From assembly GCF_001044395.1 (NCBI RefSeq), contig NZ_JANU01000016.1, forward strand, positions 1-64,000: a stretch of DNA of 64,000 nt. The letters are read 5' to 3'. The translations under genes were made by a program, and so were the position numbers. Under the pieces are notes generated by a model. That model worked only from the letters and a program-made list of their open reading frames with translations, did not search any database and had not been told where the DNA came from. Numbering within the stretch: the stretch's first letter is position 1; each line of letters opens with the position of its first letter. Below, one piece after another: positions 6,326-13,914 of this stretch. This stretch comes from Caenimonas sp. SL110. Its GTDB lineage: Bacteria > Pseudomonadota > Gammaproteobacteria > Burkholderiales > Burkholderiaceae_C.

Positions 6326-6904
6326 TCAGTCGCCCATGTGGAACCAGTCCGTTTCGGGCAGGCCACGCATGAACGAGAGCACCGCATCGAGGCGTCCGTG
6401 CTGCGCGGCCCATTCCAGGTGTTCGCGCAGGCACATCCGCTTGGAAAGCGATGGCGTGTTGGCCCACGACGAGCCGACGAGAGGCGGCGGCGGCTTGCCC
6501 TTTTGCACATCGGGCAGCATGGCAAAGAGTTCTTGCCAACGCTCGGGCTTGGGGCAGACACGGTTGTTGCGGCGTGCCTCGACCATCGCGTCCTCGACCG
6601 TGGCCGGACCGACGGCCGGTGCGGGCGTCAACGCAGGGGTGCTCGCCATCGTGAGCCCACCCGCAGCGGTACGCGCATAGCGGCGGTCGCCCGGGGTGTC
6701 CTGCGGGGTGCTCGAAAGAGGTGCCGTGTCGGCGAAGCGGCGATCGGCGTGGGCCTCCATCTCCTGGAAACTGGCCCAGGCCGAGTCTGTGTCTCGCTCG
6801 ACGGCCTCGGTGCCGGCGCGAAAATCGCGGGGGAGATAGAGCTCGCCTCTGTCGGTCAGAAGCGAGTCTTTTCTTCGTTTGGGTTTACCAGGCAGAGTTG
6901 ACAT
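6326..6904 (-). CDS. hypothetical protein, operon partner of the hydratase-like gene
   Basis: A 192-residue protein that I do not recognise. The N-terminus is basic (PGKPKRRKD), followed by a low-complexity Thr/Ala/Pro-rich linker (about residues 60-105). The conserved-looking end contains RWQELFAMLPDVQKGKP, PPPLVGSSW and EHLEWAAQHGRLDAVLSFM, which suggests a helical C-terminal domain. There is no signal peptide or membrane segment. It sits directly upstream of the hydratase gene with a 4-bp gap. Confidence 0.65.
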   Translation of the reverse strand: MSTLPGKPKRRKDSLLTDRGELYLPRDFRAGTEAVERDTDSAWASFQEMEAHADRRFADTAPLSSTPQDTPGDRRYARTAAGGLTMASTPALTPAPAVGPATVEDAMVEARRNNRVCPKPERWQELFAMLPDVQKGKPPPPLVGSSWANTPSLSKRMCLREHLEWAAQHGRLDAVLSFMRGLPETDWFHMGD

Positions 6905-6960
6905 GTAGATGCCAACTCTACCGCGCCAAGCCCCTGCGCGCCACGAGAACCAAAGACCGC

Positions 6961-7794
6961 CTAGCTGCCGTCCTGCGGGGACGCAAGCGATGCGACTGTG
7001 TCTGCGGCGCGGCCGGTCACACGGGTGACGCGCTGCTGTGCGTCGATGAGCGCGGCTTCAACGGCACCATTGCGTGCGTTGGCGATGTGCAGCTGCGTCT
7101 CGCGCGGCAGCTTCTCGGTGTTCTTGCCGTTCCAGGTGTTGCGGCCCTTGGTGGACAGGTTGTAGTAGATCGAGACGCCTTCACGCAGCTTTTGCGCACG
7201 CTCGGCAGAACTCAGTTTCAGGCCGTCCAGGCGGTCGTCGCTCCATTTGGCGGCTTGCTTCATGTGCACCGCGGCCACGTGGATCGCCTCGACAGGATCT
7301 TCCGGGTTGGTCAGGCCCAGCGCACGCGCAGTGGCGGGTTCGAACTGCGCGATGCCCAGGTTGGGCGTGCCGTTCTTGCTGGCACCCATGCGCGGGACCC
7401 ACGAGGTCTCGGCGTAGATGATGCCGTACACATCCTTGAAACTCAGGCCCACTTCGGAAAGCCCTGCCTGCCTGGCAGCGGACTTGGCCAGGATCATCCG
7501 CGAGTTCATGTCTGGCGTGAGCAGCATCGTGCCGCCCATGCGGGTCTGCACCCATTGCAGCTTGGCGCGCACCTCCGCGTAGTAACCGGCCTTTGGCGAT
7601 GGAGGCAAAGCCTTGGCAACCGCGACAGGCGCAGCGGGTGCAGCGGCAGGCGCTGCTGGCGCAACCGGCGCGGTAACCTGGGCAAGGAGTTCCTGCGTTT
7701 GCAGCTCATCTTGCACTTCGAGTGCAACAAAGCTTGCAAGCGCAACAGCAGTGAATCCAGCAACGGCAAAGGAGGCAGACCAGCGAAGCGTCAT
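6961..7794 (-). CDS. lytic transglycosylase (SLT-type) with membrane anchor
   Basis: A 277-residue protein. The N-terminal hydrophobic segment (about 8-26) may act as an uncleaved anchor or signal. An Ala/Pro linker follows (41-66). The transglycosylase domain has the catalytic glutamate at Glu129 in GIIYAETSW and the conserved NLGIAQFEPATARALG substrate-groove motif. Such enzymes cleave the MurNAc-GlcNAc bond of peptidoglycan, forming 1,6-anhydro ends in the periplasm. An unusually strong hairpin covers the ribosome site before the ATG. Confidence 0.82.
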   Translation of the reverse strand: MTLRWSASFAVAGFTAVALASFVALEVQDELQTQELLAQVTAPVAPAAPAAAPAAPVAVAKALPPSPKAGYYAEVRAKLQWVQTRMGGTMLLTPDMNSRMILAKSAARQAGLSEVGLSFKDVYGIIYAETSWVPRMGASKNGTPNLGIAQFEPATARALGLTNPEDPVEAIHVAAVHMKQAAKWSDDRLDGLKLSSAERAQKLREGVSIYYNLSTKGRNTWNGKNTEKLPRETQLHIANARNGAVEAALIDAQQRVTRVTGRAADTVASLASPQDGS

Positions 7795-7839
7795 GTGTGT
7801 AGTCCCTTTCTTACATCAGGTAGGAAAGGACCGGCACAC
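7795..7839 (-). promoter_or_regulatory. leader hairpin masking the Shine-Dalgarno of the transglycosylase gene
   Basis: On the minus strand, GTGTG and CACAC form the base, and GTCC-TTTC-TAC pairs with GTA-GAAA-GGAC around a CTGAT-like loop, with one bulge and one mismatch. The right arm contains AAAGGGA, the only plausible ribosome site, eight to ten bases before the ATG at 7794. The pairing is read directly from the sequence. A regulatory role (temperature, protein or RNA controlled) is inferred. Confidence 0.5.
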
Positions 7840-7970
7840 GTGTCAGGAGTTCACCGGTGTTTCAAGATGATTTGCATTGAGGCCGCAAAACGCCAACTAT
7901 TCCACGCGTAAACCCGGATAAAACTCAGCCGTTGCGCAGTGAAAACCCTGCTGTCAATCGCCGCTCGAAC

Positions 7971-8771
7971 TCAGCGTTGGGGCTGCGCCATGGGCCTCGA
8001 TCCCAGATGAGTTCCCGCATCGAGCAGCAGCAATTCACCCGTCACGGTACGCGCGCCATCGATGAGCCAGGCGATGGCCTGCGCCACATCTTCAGGCGAA
8101 CACGCGGTGCCCAGCGGCGTTGCGTTCTCGTACGCAGCGAGAGTCTTTTGGTAGCCCGCCTCACCGATGCCCTCCACGAACCAGCGCGAGGTGATCAGGC
8201 CCGGACACACGGCGTTCACGCGCACTTCGGGGGCCATCGTTCGCGCCAGATGAAGCGTCATCGAATTGAGCGCGCCCTTCGATGCGATGTACGGAATGGA
8301 CGAGCCGATACCCAGTGCACCGGCAATGGATGAGACATTCACAATGCATCCACGCGAACTCTTGAGGTGCGGCGCGCAGGCGCGAACCATCTGGAAGGAA
8401 CCGATGACGTTCACGCCCATGATGCGATTGAATGCCTGGGCATCCAGCGCATCCCAGGCTGCAGCTTGCGCAAAGACTGACACGCCCGCGTTGTTGACCA
8501 GCGCATCGATGCGCCCCCACTTGTCGAGCGTGGCCTGCACCATCGCCTTGCAGTCATCATCGTTGGACACATCGGCGCGCACGAGCAGCGTCTGTGCACC
8601 TGCATCACGACATCGCGCTTCGGTCTCGCGTGCCTCTGCCTCGCTGCGCGAATAGTTGATGACCACGTGATGGCCGCGCGTGGCAAGGTCGAGCGCGCTC
8701 GCGGCGCCCACACCCGTGGCCGAGCCGGTAATCAGGACGACCTTGCCCGCAGTCCTGTTCGCGCTTGTCAT
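7971..8771 (-). CDS. short-chain dehydrogenase/reductase
   Basis: A 266-residue classical SDR. It has a nucleotide-binding TGSATGVG (15-22), NNAG (93-96), and catalytic Ser148, Tyr161 and Lys165 (YIASK), with the CPG motif after the sixth strand. The final LLLDAGTHLG is the usual C-terminal SDR signature. It probably oxidises or reduces a hydroxyl/carbonyl of a small metabolite. The start overlaps the upstream GST stop by four bases (ATGA), implying translational coupling and a shared pathway. The substrate is unknown. Confidence 0.9.
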   Translation of the reverse strand: MTSANRTAGKVVLITGSATGVGAASALDLATRGHHVVINYSRSEAEARETEARCRDAGAQTLLVRADVSNDDDCKAMVQATLDKWGRIDALVNNAGVSVFAQAAAWDALDAQAFNRIMGVNVIGSFQMVRACAPHLKSSRGCIVNVSSIAGALGIGSSIPYIASKGALNSMTLHLARTMAPEVRVNAVCPGLITSRWFVEGIGEAGYQKTLAAYENATPLGTACSPEDVAQAIAWLIDGARTVTGELLLLDAGTHLGSRPMAQPQR

Positions 8772-9421
8772 GGCTTGGCCTTGGGCTGCGTCGCGGCCTT
8801 GCGGTCGGCGGAAACACGCTGACCCGAGGGCCGCTCCGAGATCATCTTGACGTAACCCTTGTAGTCAACGCCGCCAGCAAGCAGCAGGTCCTCACCGAAC
8901 ACGATCTTGGTGGCCATGCCGATCAGGGGCAGGTGATTGAACGCGGCGCAGTCGGCTTGCGTCAGCGAGTCCCCTGCAACGTAGGGCGAGAACCTGGCAA
9001 GCCGCTTGAAGGCCGCGATGTTGTGTTCGAGCTGCTTGCGAATGCGCGCTGCATTCGATTCGCTCAAGGGCGCTGCGCCAAAGAACGCTTGTCCGTAGAG
9101 CTGGCGCGCGACGATCTCCAGGTGCCAGTCGATGAAGGTGGTGAGCTCACGCACTTTGGCCGCAGCGAACGCATCGGCAGGCATGAGCGCCGGCTCGGGC
9201 CACTTCGCTTCAATCCATTCCAGCATGGGCTGGCTTTCGCAGATCGCGCCTTCATCGCATCGCAAAAACGGAATCTTGCCCAGCGGCGATGCACCGAGCA
9301 CGGCTTCTTCGGTGCTGTGCGTGGCTGCGTGCACCTCCTCGAAGGGCACGCCCTTTTCGAGAAGGACGAGCTTGACCTTGTTGTAGTAATTCGAAATAGG
9401 CAATCCGTGCAGCGTCAGCAT
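8768..9421 (-). CDS. glutathione S-transferase family protein
   Basis: A 217-residue protein. The N-terminal thioredoxin-like domain begins LTLHGLPISNYYNKVKL and contains GKIPFLRCDEG and ESQPMLEWIE, the glutathione gamma-glutamyl site. The helical C-terminal domain ends with SLTQADCAAFNHLPL, the N-capping box. The ATG at 9419-9421 has an AGGAGA ribosome site. The gene is divergent from the TonB receptor at 9562 and co-transcribed with the SDR. Confidence 0.87.
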   Translation of the reverse strand: MLTLHGLPISNYYNKVKLVLLEKGVPFEEVHAATHSTEEAVLGASPLGKIPFLRCDEGAICESQPMLEWIEAKWPEPALMPADAFAAAKVRELTTFIDWHLEIVARQLYGQAFFGAAPLSESNAARIRKQLEHNIAAFKRLARFSPYVAGDSLTQADCAAFNHLPLIGMATKIVFGEDLLLAGGVDYKGYVKMISERPSGQRVSADRKAATQPKAKP

Positions 9422-9529
9422 TTGTGATGTCTCCTGGTAAGTGGCAATTCGCATTTTGCCCAAGGGTGAATTGAAAACAACAGGTGCGGGTAATGCGGGC
9501 GACAGGCCTGTTGCGGCTGCTTTGCATGG

Positions 9530-9545
9530 CTAATAATCATTGCTT
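9530..9545 (+). promoter_or_regulatory. possible Fur-box half site before the TonB receptor
   Basis: CTAATAATCATTGCT contains ATAATCATT, which matches nine consecutive bases of the Fur consensus GATAATGATAATCATTATC. It lies about 20 bases before the receptor ATG. Only half of the 19-bp box is matched, so iron control is a weak inference. Confidence 0.25.
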
Positions 9546-9561
9546 TTTACAGCGAGGCACC

Positions 9562-11460
9562 ATGGATTTCATGCCCAAGCGCCTGTCTGTCATTGCGATG
9601 GGTGCAGCCCTTGCCGCGTTGGCGCATCCATCGGCGTCGGCACAACAGGTCGCCAGCCTGCTCGACCTTTCACTCGAGCAGCTCGCCAACATTGAAGTCA
9701 CCACCTTTTCAAAGCGCGCGCAGCGCCTGGCCGACGTACCGGGCTCGGTGTATGTCATCAGCAGCGAGGACATCCGTCGCTCGGGCGCAGTGAGCCTGCC
9801 CGAAGTGCTGCGCCTGGCACCCAACCTGCAAGTGGCCCGCGCCGACGCCAACCAGTACGCCATCACCGCGCGCGGCCTCAACACGGTGCTGGCCAACAAG
9901 ATGCTCGTGCAGATCGACGGCCGCACGGTTTACTCGCCGCTGTTTTCCGGCGTGTTCTGGGAAGAACACGACCTCATGCTCGAAGACATCGAGCGCATCG
10001 AAGTGCTCAGCGGCTCGGGCGGCACGCTCTACGGATCGAACGCGGTCCACGGCGTCATCAACATCATCAGCAAGCCGGCACTCGATACGCAGGGGGCGCT
10101 GGTCAGCGGCACCGTTGGCTCGAACGAACGAAACCTCGCCGCACGCTACGGCTCCCGCACTGACAGCGGGACACCGTTCAGGCTCTATGCCAAACGCACG
10201 CAGCGCGATGCGTTTTCCCTCACCAGCGGCGCATCGGTGCGCGATGCCGCGTCACACACCCGCGCGGGCTTTCGCGCAGATCACAGCGACGGGGCTCGCG
10301 CACTCACGCTGCAAGGCGATGCGTACCAGGCCGACATCGACCAGGGAGCCACGACGCGGCGCCTGCAAGGCATGAAGCTCGCGGGCCGCTGGACCCAGGA
10401 CCTCGGCGACAACGGACGCACGGAAGTGCATGCCTATTTCGACCGGACGGTGCGCGAGCAGCCCGGTTCCATCCACGATCAGATCGATACATTCGATCTC
10501 GAATTCCAGCACGCATTCACACCCCGGCGCGGACACCAGTTGGTCTGGGGTGCGGGCTATCGCTGGCAACACGACAAGGCGCAAAACATCGCGCCCGCCT
10601 CGCTCGCGTTCCTGCCTGCCGACAAGCGGCTGGATCTGGCCAACGTGTTCGCACAGGACGAGATCTCCATCACCGACACCCTCAAGTTCACGCTCGGCGG
10701 CAAGCTGGAACACAACGTCTACACCGGCACCGAGTTTCTGCCCAATGCGCGCCTGGCCTGGAACATCACGCCCAGTCACTTGCTGTGGGGCGCCGTTTCG
10801 CGGACCGTGCGGGCACCGTCGCGCGTCGACCGGGAGTTCTTCTCGCCTGGCACGGCGCCCTTCAACATTGCGGGCGGGCCCCGCTTCGACTCCGAAGTGG
10901 TGCGCGTGATCGAAGCCGGCTTTCGCGCACAACCGACGTCGGCCATCACGTACTCGGCCACGATCTTTCATCACGACTTCAGCAAGCTGCGCTCGCTCGA
11001 CGCCATGCCGGGTGGCGCCACGCTCAACAACAATCTCGAAGGCCGCCTCTACGGCCTGGAAGCCTGGGGCACATGGCGCGTGACGGACAACTGGAAACTC
11101 AATGCGAGCACCGTCCACCTGCGCGAGCGCTTTTCGGCGCTGCCGGGTACGGCGCCCATCAACGCGCTCGCATCGCTGGGCAACGACCCGCGTTCACGCT
11201 GGGCGCTGGGCACTTCCTACGATTTTGGTGGGGGCCACGAAATCGACCTGCAGGCTCGTCACATCGGTCGCCTGTCCAATCCGGTGGTGCCGGCCTACAC
11301 GGCCGTTGATGCACGGTGGGGCTGGCATGCCAGTCCCGGCGTGCAACTGTCGCTTGCGCTGCGCAACCTGGGACGCGCCCGCCATGTCGAATGGGGACCG
11401 CCGGCAACGCGCGCCGAGGTGGAACGAAGTGTGTTGCTCAAGGCAACCTGGCGCTTGTAG
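9562..11460 (+). CDS. TonB-dependent receptor
   Basis: A 632-residue outer-membrane receptor. After a signal peptide (cleavage near ASAQQ) comes a plug domain with DLSLEQLANIEVTTFSKR, VPGSVYVISSEDIRRSG, ARGLNTVLANKMLVQIDGR and the GSGGTLYGSNAVHGVINI signature. A beta-barrel follows to the end. The LSLEQLANIEVT opening marks the receptor subgroup usually encoded next to YfiR/DUF4154 proteins, as it is here (next gene 10 bp downstream). The ATG at 9562 is chosen over upstream in-frame starts because it begins the leader and follows GAGG. The ligand is unknown. Confidence 0.88.
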   Translation: MDFMPKRLSVIAMGAALAALAHPSASAQQVASLLDLSLEQLANIEVTTFSKRAQRLADVPGSVYVISSEDIRRSGAVSLPEVLRLAPNLQVARADANQYAITARGLNTVLANKMLVQIDGRTVYSPLFSGVFWEEHDLMLEDIERIEVLSGSGGTLYGSNAVHGVINIISKPALDTQGALVSGTVGSNERNLAARYGSRTDSGTPFRLYAKRTQRDAFSLTSGASVRDAASHTRAGFRADHSDGARALTLQGDAYQADIDQGATTRRLQGMKLAGRWTQDLGDNGRTEVHAYFDRTVREQPGSIHDQIDTFDLEFQHAFTPRRGHQLVWGAGYRWQHDKAQNIAPASLAFLPADKRLDLANVFAQDEISITDTLKFTLGGKLEHNVYTGTEFLPNARLAWNITPSHLLWGAVSRTVRAPSRVDREFFSPGTAPFNIAGGPRFDSEVVRVIEAGFRAQPTSAITYSATIFHHDFSKLRSLDAMPGGATLNNNLEGRLYGLEAWGTWRVTDNWKLNASTVHLRERFSALPGTAPINALASLGNDPRSRWALGTSYDFGGGHEIDLQARHIGRLSNPVVPAYTAVDARWGWHASPGVQLSLALRNLGRARHVEWGPPATRAEVERSVLLKATWRL

Positions 11461-11470
11461 GAGGCCGAAC

Positions 11471-12238
11471 GTGAACCACAGCACCCTCACCTCGTGGACC
11501 GCGACGAAGTTGCGCTGCCTGGCGCTGGCAGCCGTCCTGCTTGCAAGCCTGGGCGTGCTGGCCGCGCTGCTGCCCCAGACGGCGCAGGCACAAGCCACCG
11601 AGCGCCAGCGCAGCGCGCTGGTCAAGGCTGCGTTCCTGCACAAGTTTTTCAGCTTTGTGGAATGGCCCGACGGAACCTTCGCGCGGCCTGACACGCCGGT
11701 GCGCATCGGCGTGATCGGCGACGATGAAATCCTGGCGGACCTGCAGGAACTCGCGAAAGACCGGGCACGCGACGGCCGGCCTGTGACTGTCGTGAAGATC
11801 GCGCCTACCGAAGCGCCGGGCGGCGTGCACATCCTGTACATCCGGCAGTCGAGCGCGGCGCGCATGGCCGACACGCTCAGTGCGGTGCCCGAAGGCGTGC
11901 TCACCGTGGCCGATGCAGACTCGGCGCATCCCAAAGGCAGCGTGATGAGCTTCTTCCTGGAAGACGACCGGGTGCGGTTCGGCGTCTCCATCGAAGCAGC
12001 GGTGCGCCAGCGGCTGCGGCTGAACTCCCGGCTGCTGTCGGTGGCACGCAAGATTCAGGGTGCGCTCGACCTGCCTTCATTGTTTGCGGCAGTCGGCCGC
12101 AGCCTGTCAGATGCGGCGCTTGAGGGGCTGCCATCCCACGAAGCGTGGATAGTGGCGCTGCGTGACCGGGCCGTCGAAATCCCAGGCGATGCACTTGCCC
12201 AGGTGGTAAGGCGGCTGGTCGCTATTCGACTCGGTTAG
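11471..12238 (+). CDS. YfiR/DUF4154 family periplasmic protein with extended C-terminus
   Basis: A 255-residue protein with a GTG start. The signal segment covers about 13-40. The YfiR domain follows: ALVKAAFLHKFFSFVEWP, RIGVIGDDEI, VHILYIRQSS, GVLTVADAD and RLRLNSRLLSVARKI. In the family, YfiR represses a membrane diguanylate cyclase (YfiN). Here no cyclase or kinase is adjacent. Members usually end soon after LLSVARKI (about residue 195), but this frame continues 60 residues and overlaps the oppositely oriented DUF2889 gene by 132 bp. That suggests loss of the ancestral stop codon. It is co-transcribed with the TonB receptor. Confidence 0.82.
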   Translation: MNHSTLTSWTATKLRCLALAAVLLASLGVLAALLPQTAQAQATERQRSALVKAAFLHKFFSFVEWPDGTFARPDTPVRIGVIGDDEILADLQELAKDRARDGRPVTVVKIAPTEAPGGVHILYIRQSSAARMADTLSAVPEGVLTVADADSAHPKGSVMSFFLEDDRVRFGVSIEAAVRQRLRLNSRLLSVARKIQGALDLPSLFAAVGRSLSDAALEGLPSHEAWIVALRDRAVEIPGDALAQVVRRLVAIRLG

Positions 12239-12688
12239 GCCGGCCTGGCGGCGCAGGCGGTTCTGGTAAGAGGGAATCGTCTGGTAGGCGGCCGTGGCCA
12301 TGTTGAACAGCAGTTCGCGCAGGTGCGTGCAGCCGCGCACGCCGCCCAGCGCCTTTTCGATCGCCTGACGCCATCCCGGCCCCATCGTCGCGCCTATCAT
12401 TTTCTGCATCGGCGCCTTGCCCTGCTGGCATTCGTCGAACGGTGTGTCGTCCGATGAGCTTTCTATCGCCTGAATGACGAACGAATCGTTCACGGTGACC
12501 CGAATCGACATGCCATGGATAGGCGTGCCCGGCGGCATCACGCCGCGTTCGGAACGCTCGATCTGGTAGGCCTTGACGTCGGTGAGTTCGGCCTCGATAT
12601 CCCACATGCCGTCTTCGCGATGAAAGCCGCGATAGACAACGCTGCGGGTGTGGAGGTGCGTGCGGGGTGAGGCGGGTGAGAGGGGCAT
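12107..12688 (-). CDS. DUF2889 domain-containing protein
   Basis: A 193-residue cytoplasmic protein of the DUF2889 family. Hallmarks are the HLHTRSVVYRGFHREDGMWDIEAELTD-type opening (first 30 residues), a central GCTHLRELL motif and the terminal HYPRFVGW. The function is unknown. Family members often sit near catabolic gene clusters. The start at 12688 (MPLSPASP) matches the usual N-terminus. Its last 132 bases overlap the extended YfiR-like gene on the other strand. Because the C-terminal motif is intact, this gene is the normal partner of the overlap. Confidence 0.8.
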   Translation of the reverse strand: MPLSPASPRTHLHTRSVVYRGFHREDGMWDIEAELTDVKAYQIERSERGVMPPGTPIHGMSIRVTVNDSFVIQAIESSSDDTPFDECQQGKAPMQKMIGATMGPGWRQAIEKALGGVRGCTHLRELLFNMATAAYQTIPSYQNRLRRQAGLTESNSDQPPYHLGKCIAWDFDGPVTQRHYPRFVGWQPLKRRI

Positions 12689-12724
12689 GGGCAACATTGT
12701 CCCACCAGCATGACAGTGCCGACC

Positions 12725-13723
12725 CTAGTCCGGCTTGGCCCCGGACTCTTTCACGACCTTCGCCCACTTCGCGGTTTCAGCCTGCATCAAGGCCGTCAGC
12801 GCCTCGGGCGTACCGGCCGCGACCTCCAGGCCCAGGCCGCCCAGCTTTTCCTTCACGTCGGGCATGGCCAGCACCTTCAGCGCTTCCTGGTTGATGCGCA
12901 TCTGGACATCGCGCGGCATGTTGGCCGGGCCCAGCAAGGCGAACCACGATGTCGCCTCAAAGCCTGGCAGGCCCGACTCGGCAATCGTCGGGATATTGGG
13001 CGCGGCTGGCGAGCGGGTGGCGCTGGTCACTGCGATGGCCTTGAGCTCGCCCGACTTCACCAGCGGCAATGCCGAGGGCATGTTGTCAAAGATCATCTGG
13101 ATGCGGCCGCCCAGCAGGTCCGGAATCGCCTGCGCCCTGCCCTTGTAAGGCACATGCTGCATCTTCACGCCGGCCAGCGTATTGAACAGTTCACCCGACA
13201 GGTGGATCGAGGTTCCGCTGCCGGACGAGCCGAAGCTGAGCGCCGACTTCCTTGCGAGTTCGACCAGTTCCTTCACGTTGTTGGCGGGCACTGTCTTGTT
13301 GACCACCAGCAGGTTGGGCGTGGACGCGAGAAACGTGATTGGCGTGAAGTCCTTGATGTGGTTGTAGGGCAGCTTGTCGTAGAGCGCGGCGTTGATTGCG
13401 TGCGTCCCCACGGTGCCGATGATGAGCGTCGCGCCATCGCCCGGGCTCTTGGCGACAAAGTCGCTGCCGATGTTGCCGCCTGCACCGGGCTTGTTGTCCA
13501 CCGTGACCGGCTGGCCCAGCGATGCCCACTTTTCGGCGAGCACGCGCGCGAGGGTGTCCGGCGCGCCGCCCGGCGGAAAGGTGACGACGATTCGAATCGG
13601 CTTGGTCGGCCAGACCGCTCCCTGGGCCTTGGCGTGTTGAGTCCACGCAAGGCCTGCAACCACGATACCGGCGCCGACCAGAAGATGCCGCAGGTGTGCG
13701 CGGCGGACAGTTGGATGCTTCAT
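12725..13723 (-). CDS. Bug-family tripartite tricarboxylate transporter substrate-binding protein
   Basis: A 332-residue periplasmic receptor. The leader with arginines (VRRAHLRHLL) and a hydrophobic stretch ends near HAKAQ. Characteristic motifs are WPTKPIRIVVTFPPGGAPDTLAR, NKPGAGGNIGSDFVAKS and VPYKGRAQAIPDLLGG. Such proteins bind small carboxylates for TctAB-type uptake, but no TctA/TctB genes are nearby, as is usual for the expanded Bug family in Burkholderiales. An AAGGAG site precedes the ATG. Confidence 0.92.
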   Translation of the reverse strand: MKHPTVRRAHLRHLLVGAGIVVAGLAWTQHAKAQGAVWPTKPIRIVVTFPPGGAPDTLARVLAEKWASLGQPVTVDNKPGAGGNIGSDFVAKSPGDGATLIIGTVGTHAINAALYDKLPYNHIKDFTPITFLASTPNLLVVNKTVPANNVKELVELARKSALSFGSSGSGTSIHLSGELFNTLAGVKMQHVPYKGRAQAIPDLLGGRIQMIFDNMPSALPLVKSGELKAIAVTSATRSPAAPNIPTIAESGLPGFEATSWFALLGPANMPRDVQMRINQEALKVLAMPDVKEKLGGLGLEVAAGTPEALTALMQAETAKWAKVVKESGAKPD

Positions 13724-13819
13724 TGGCGTTGTCTCCTTTTGCCAGCGAGCTTACGGCGGGGCGCTGCGCTTGTCAGTGAGGGTTTGACCCCACGGCCGTG
13801 CGTGCCACGGCACAAGGTT

Positions 13820-13906
13820 GTCATTGCGGGCTCGACCGGCAATCCATCTTCAATCAACCGCAGTCGCCGCTTCGCGGTGGATGCCGGATCGAGTCCGGCA
13901 TGACAG
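13820..13906 (-). repeat. composite palindromic repeat, copy A
   Basis: Reads TGTCATTGCGG ... GGATGCCGGAT-CGAG-TCCGGCATGACA, in inverse orientation to copies B and C. It comprises two inverted repeats joined by a CGCCGCTTCGCGGTGG segment. It lies in the gap between the PBP stop (13915) and the Bug receptor gene. Confidence 0.8.
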
Positions 13907-13914
13907 GCAGTGGG

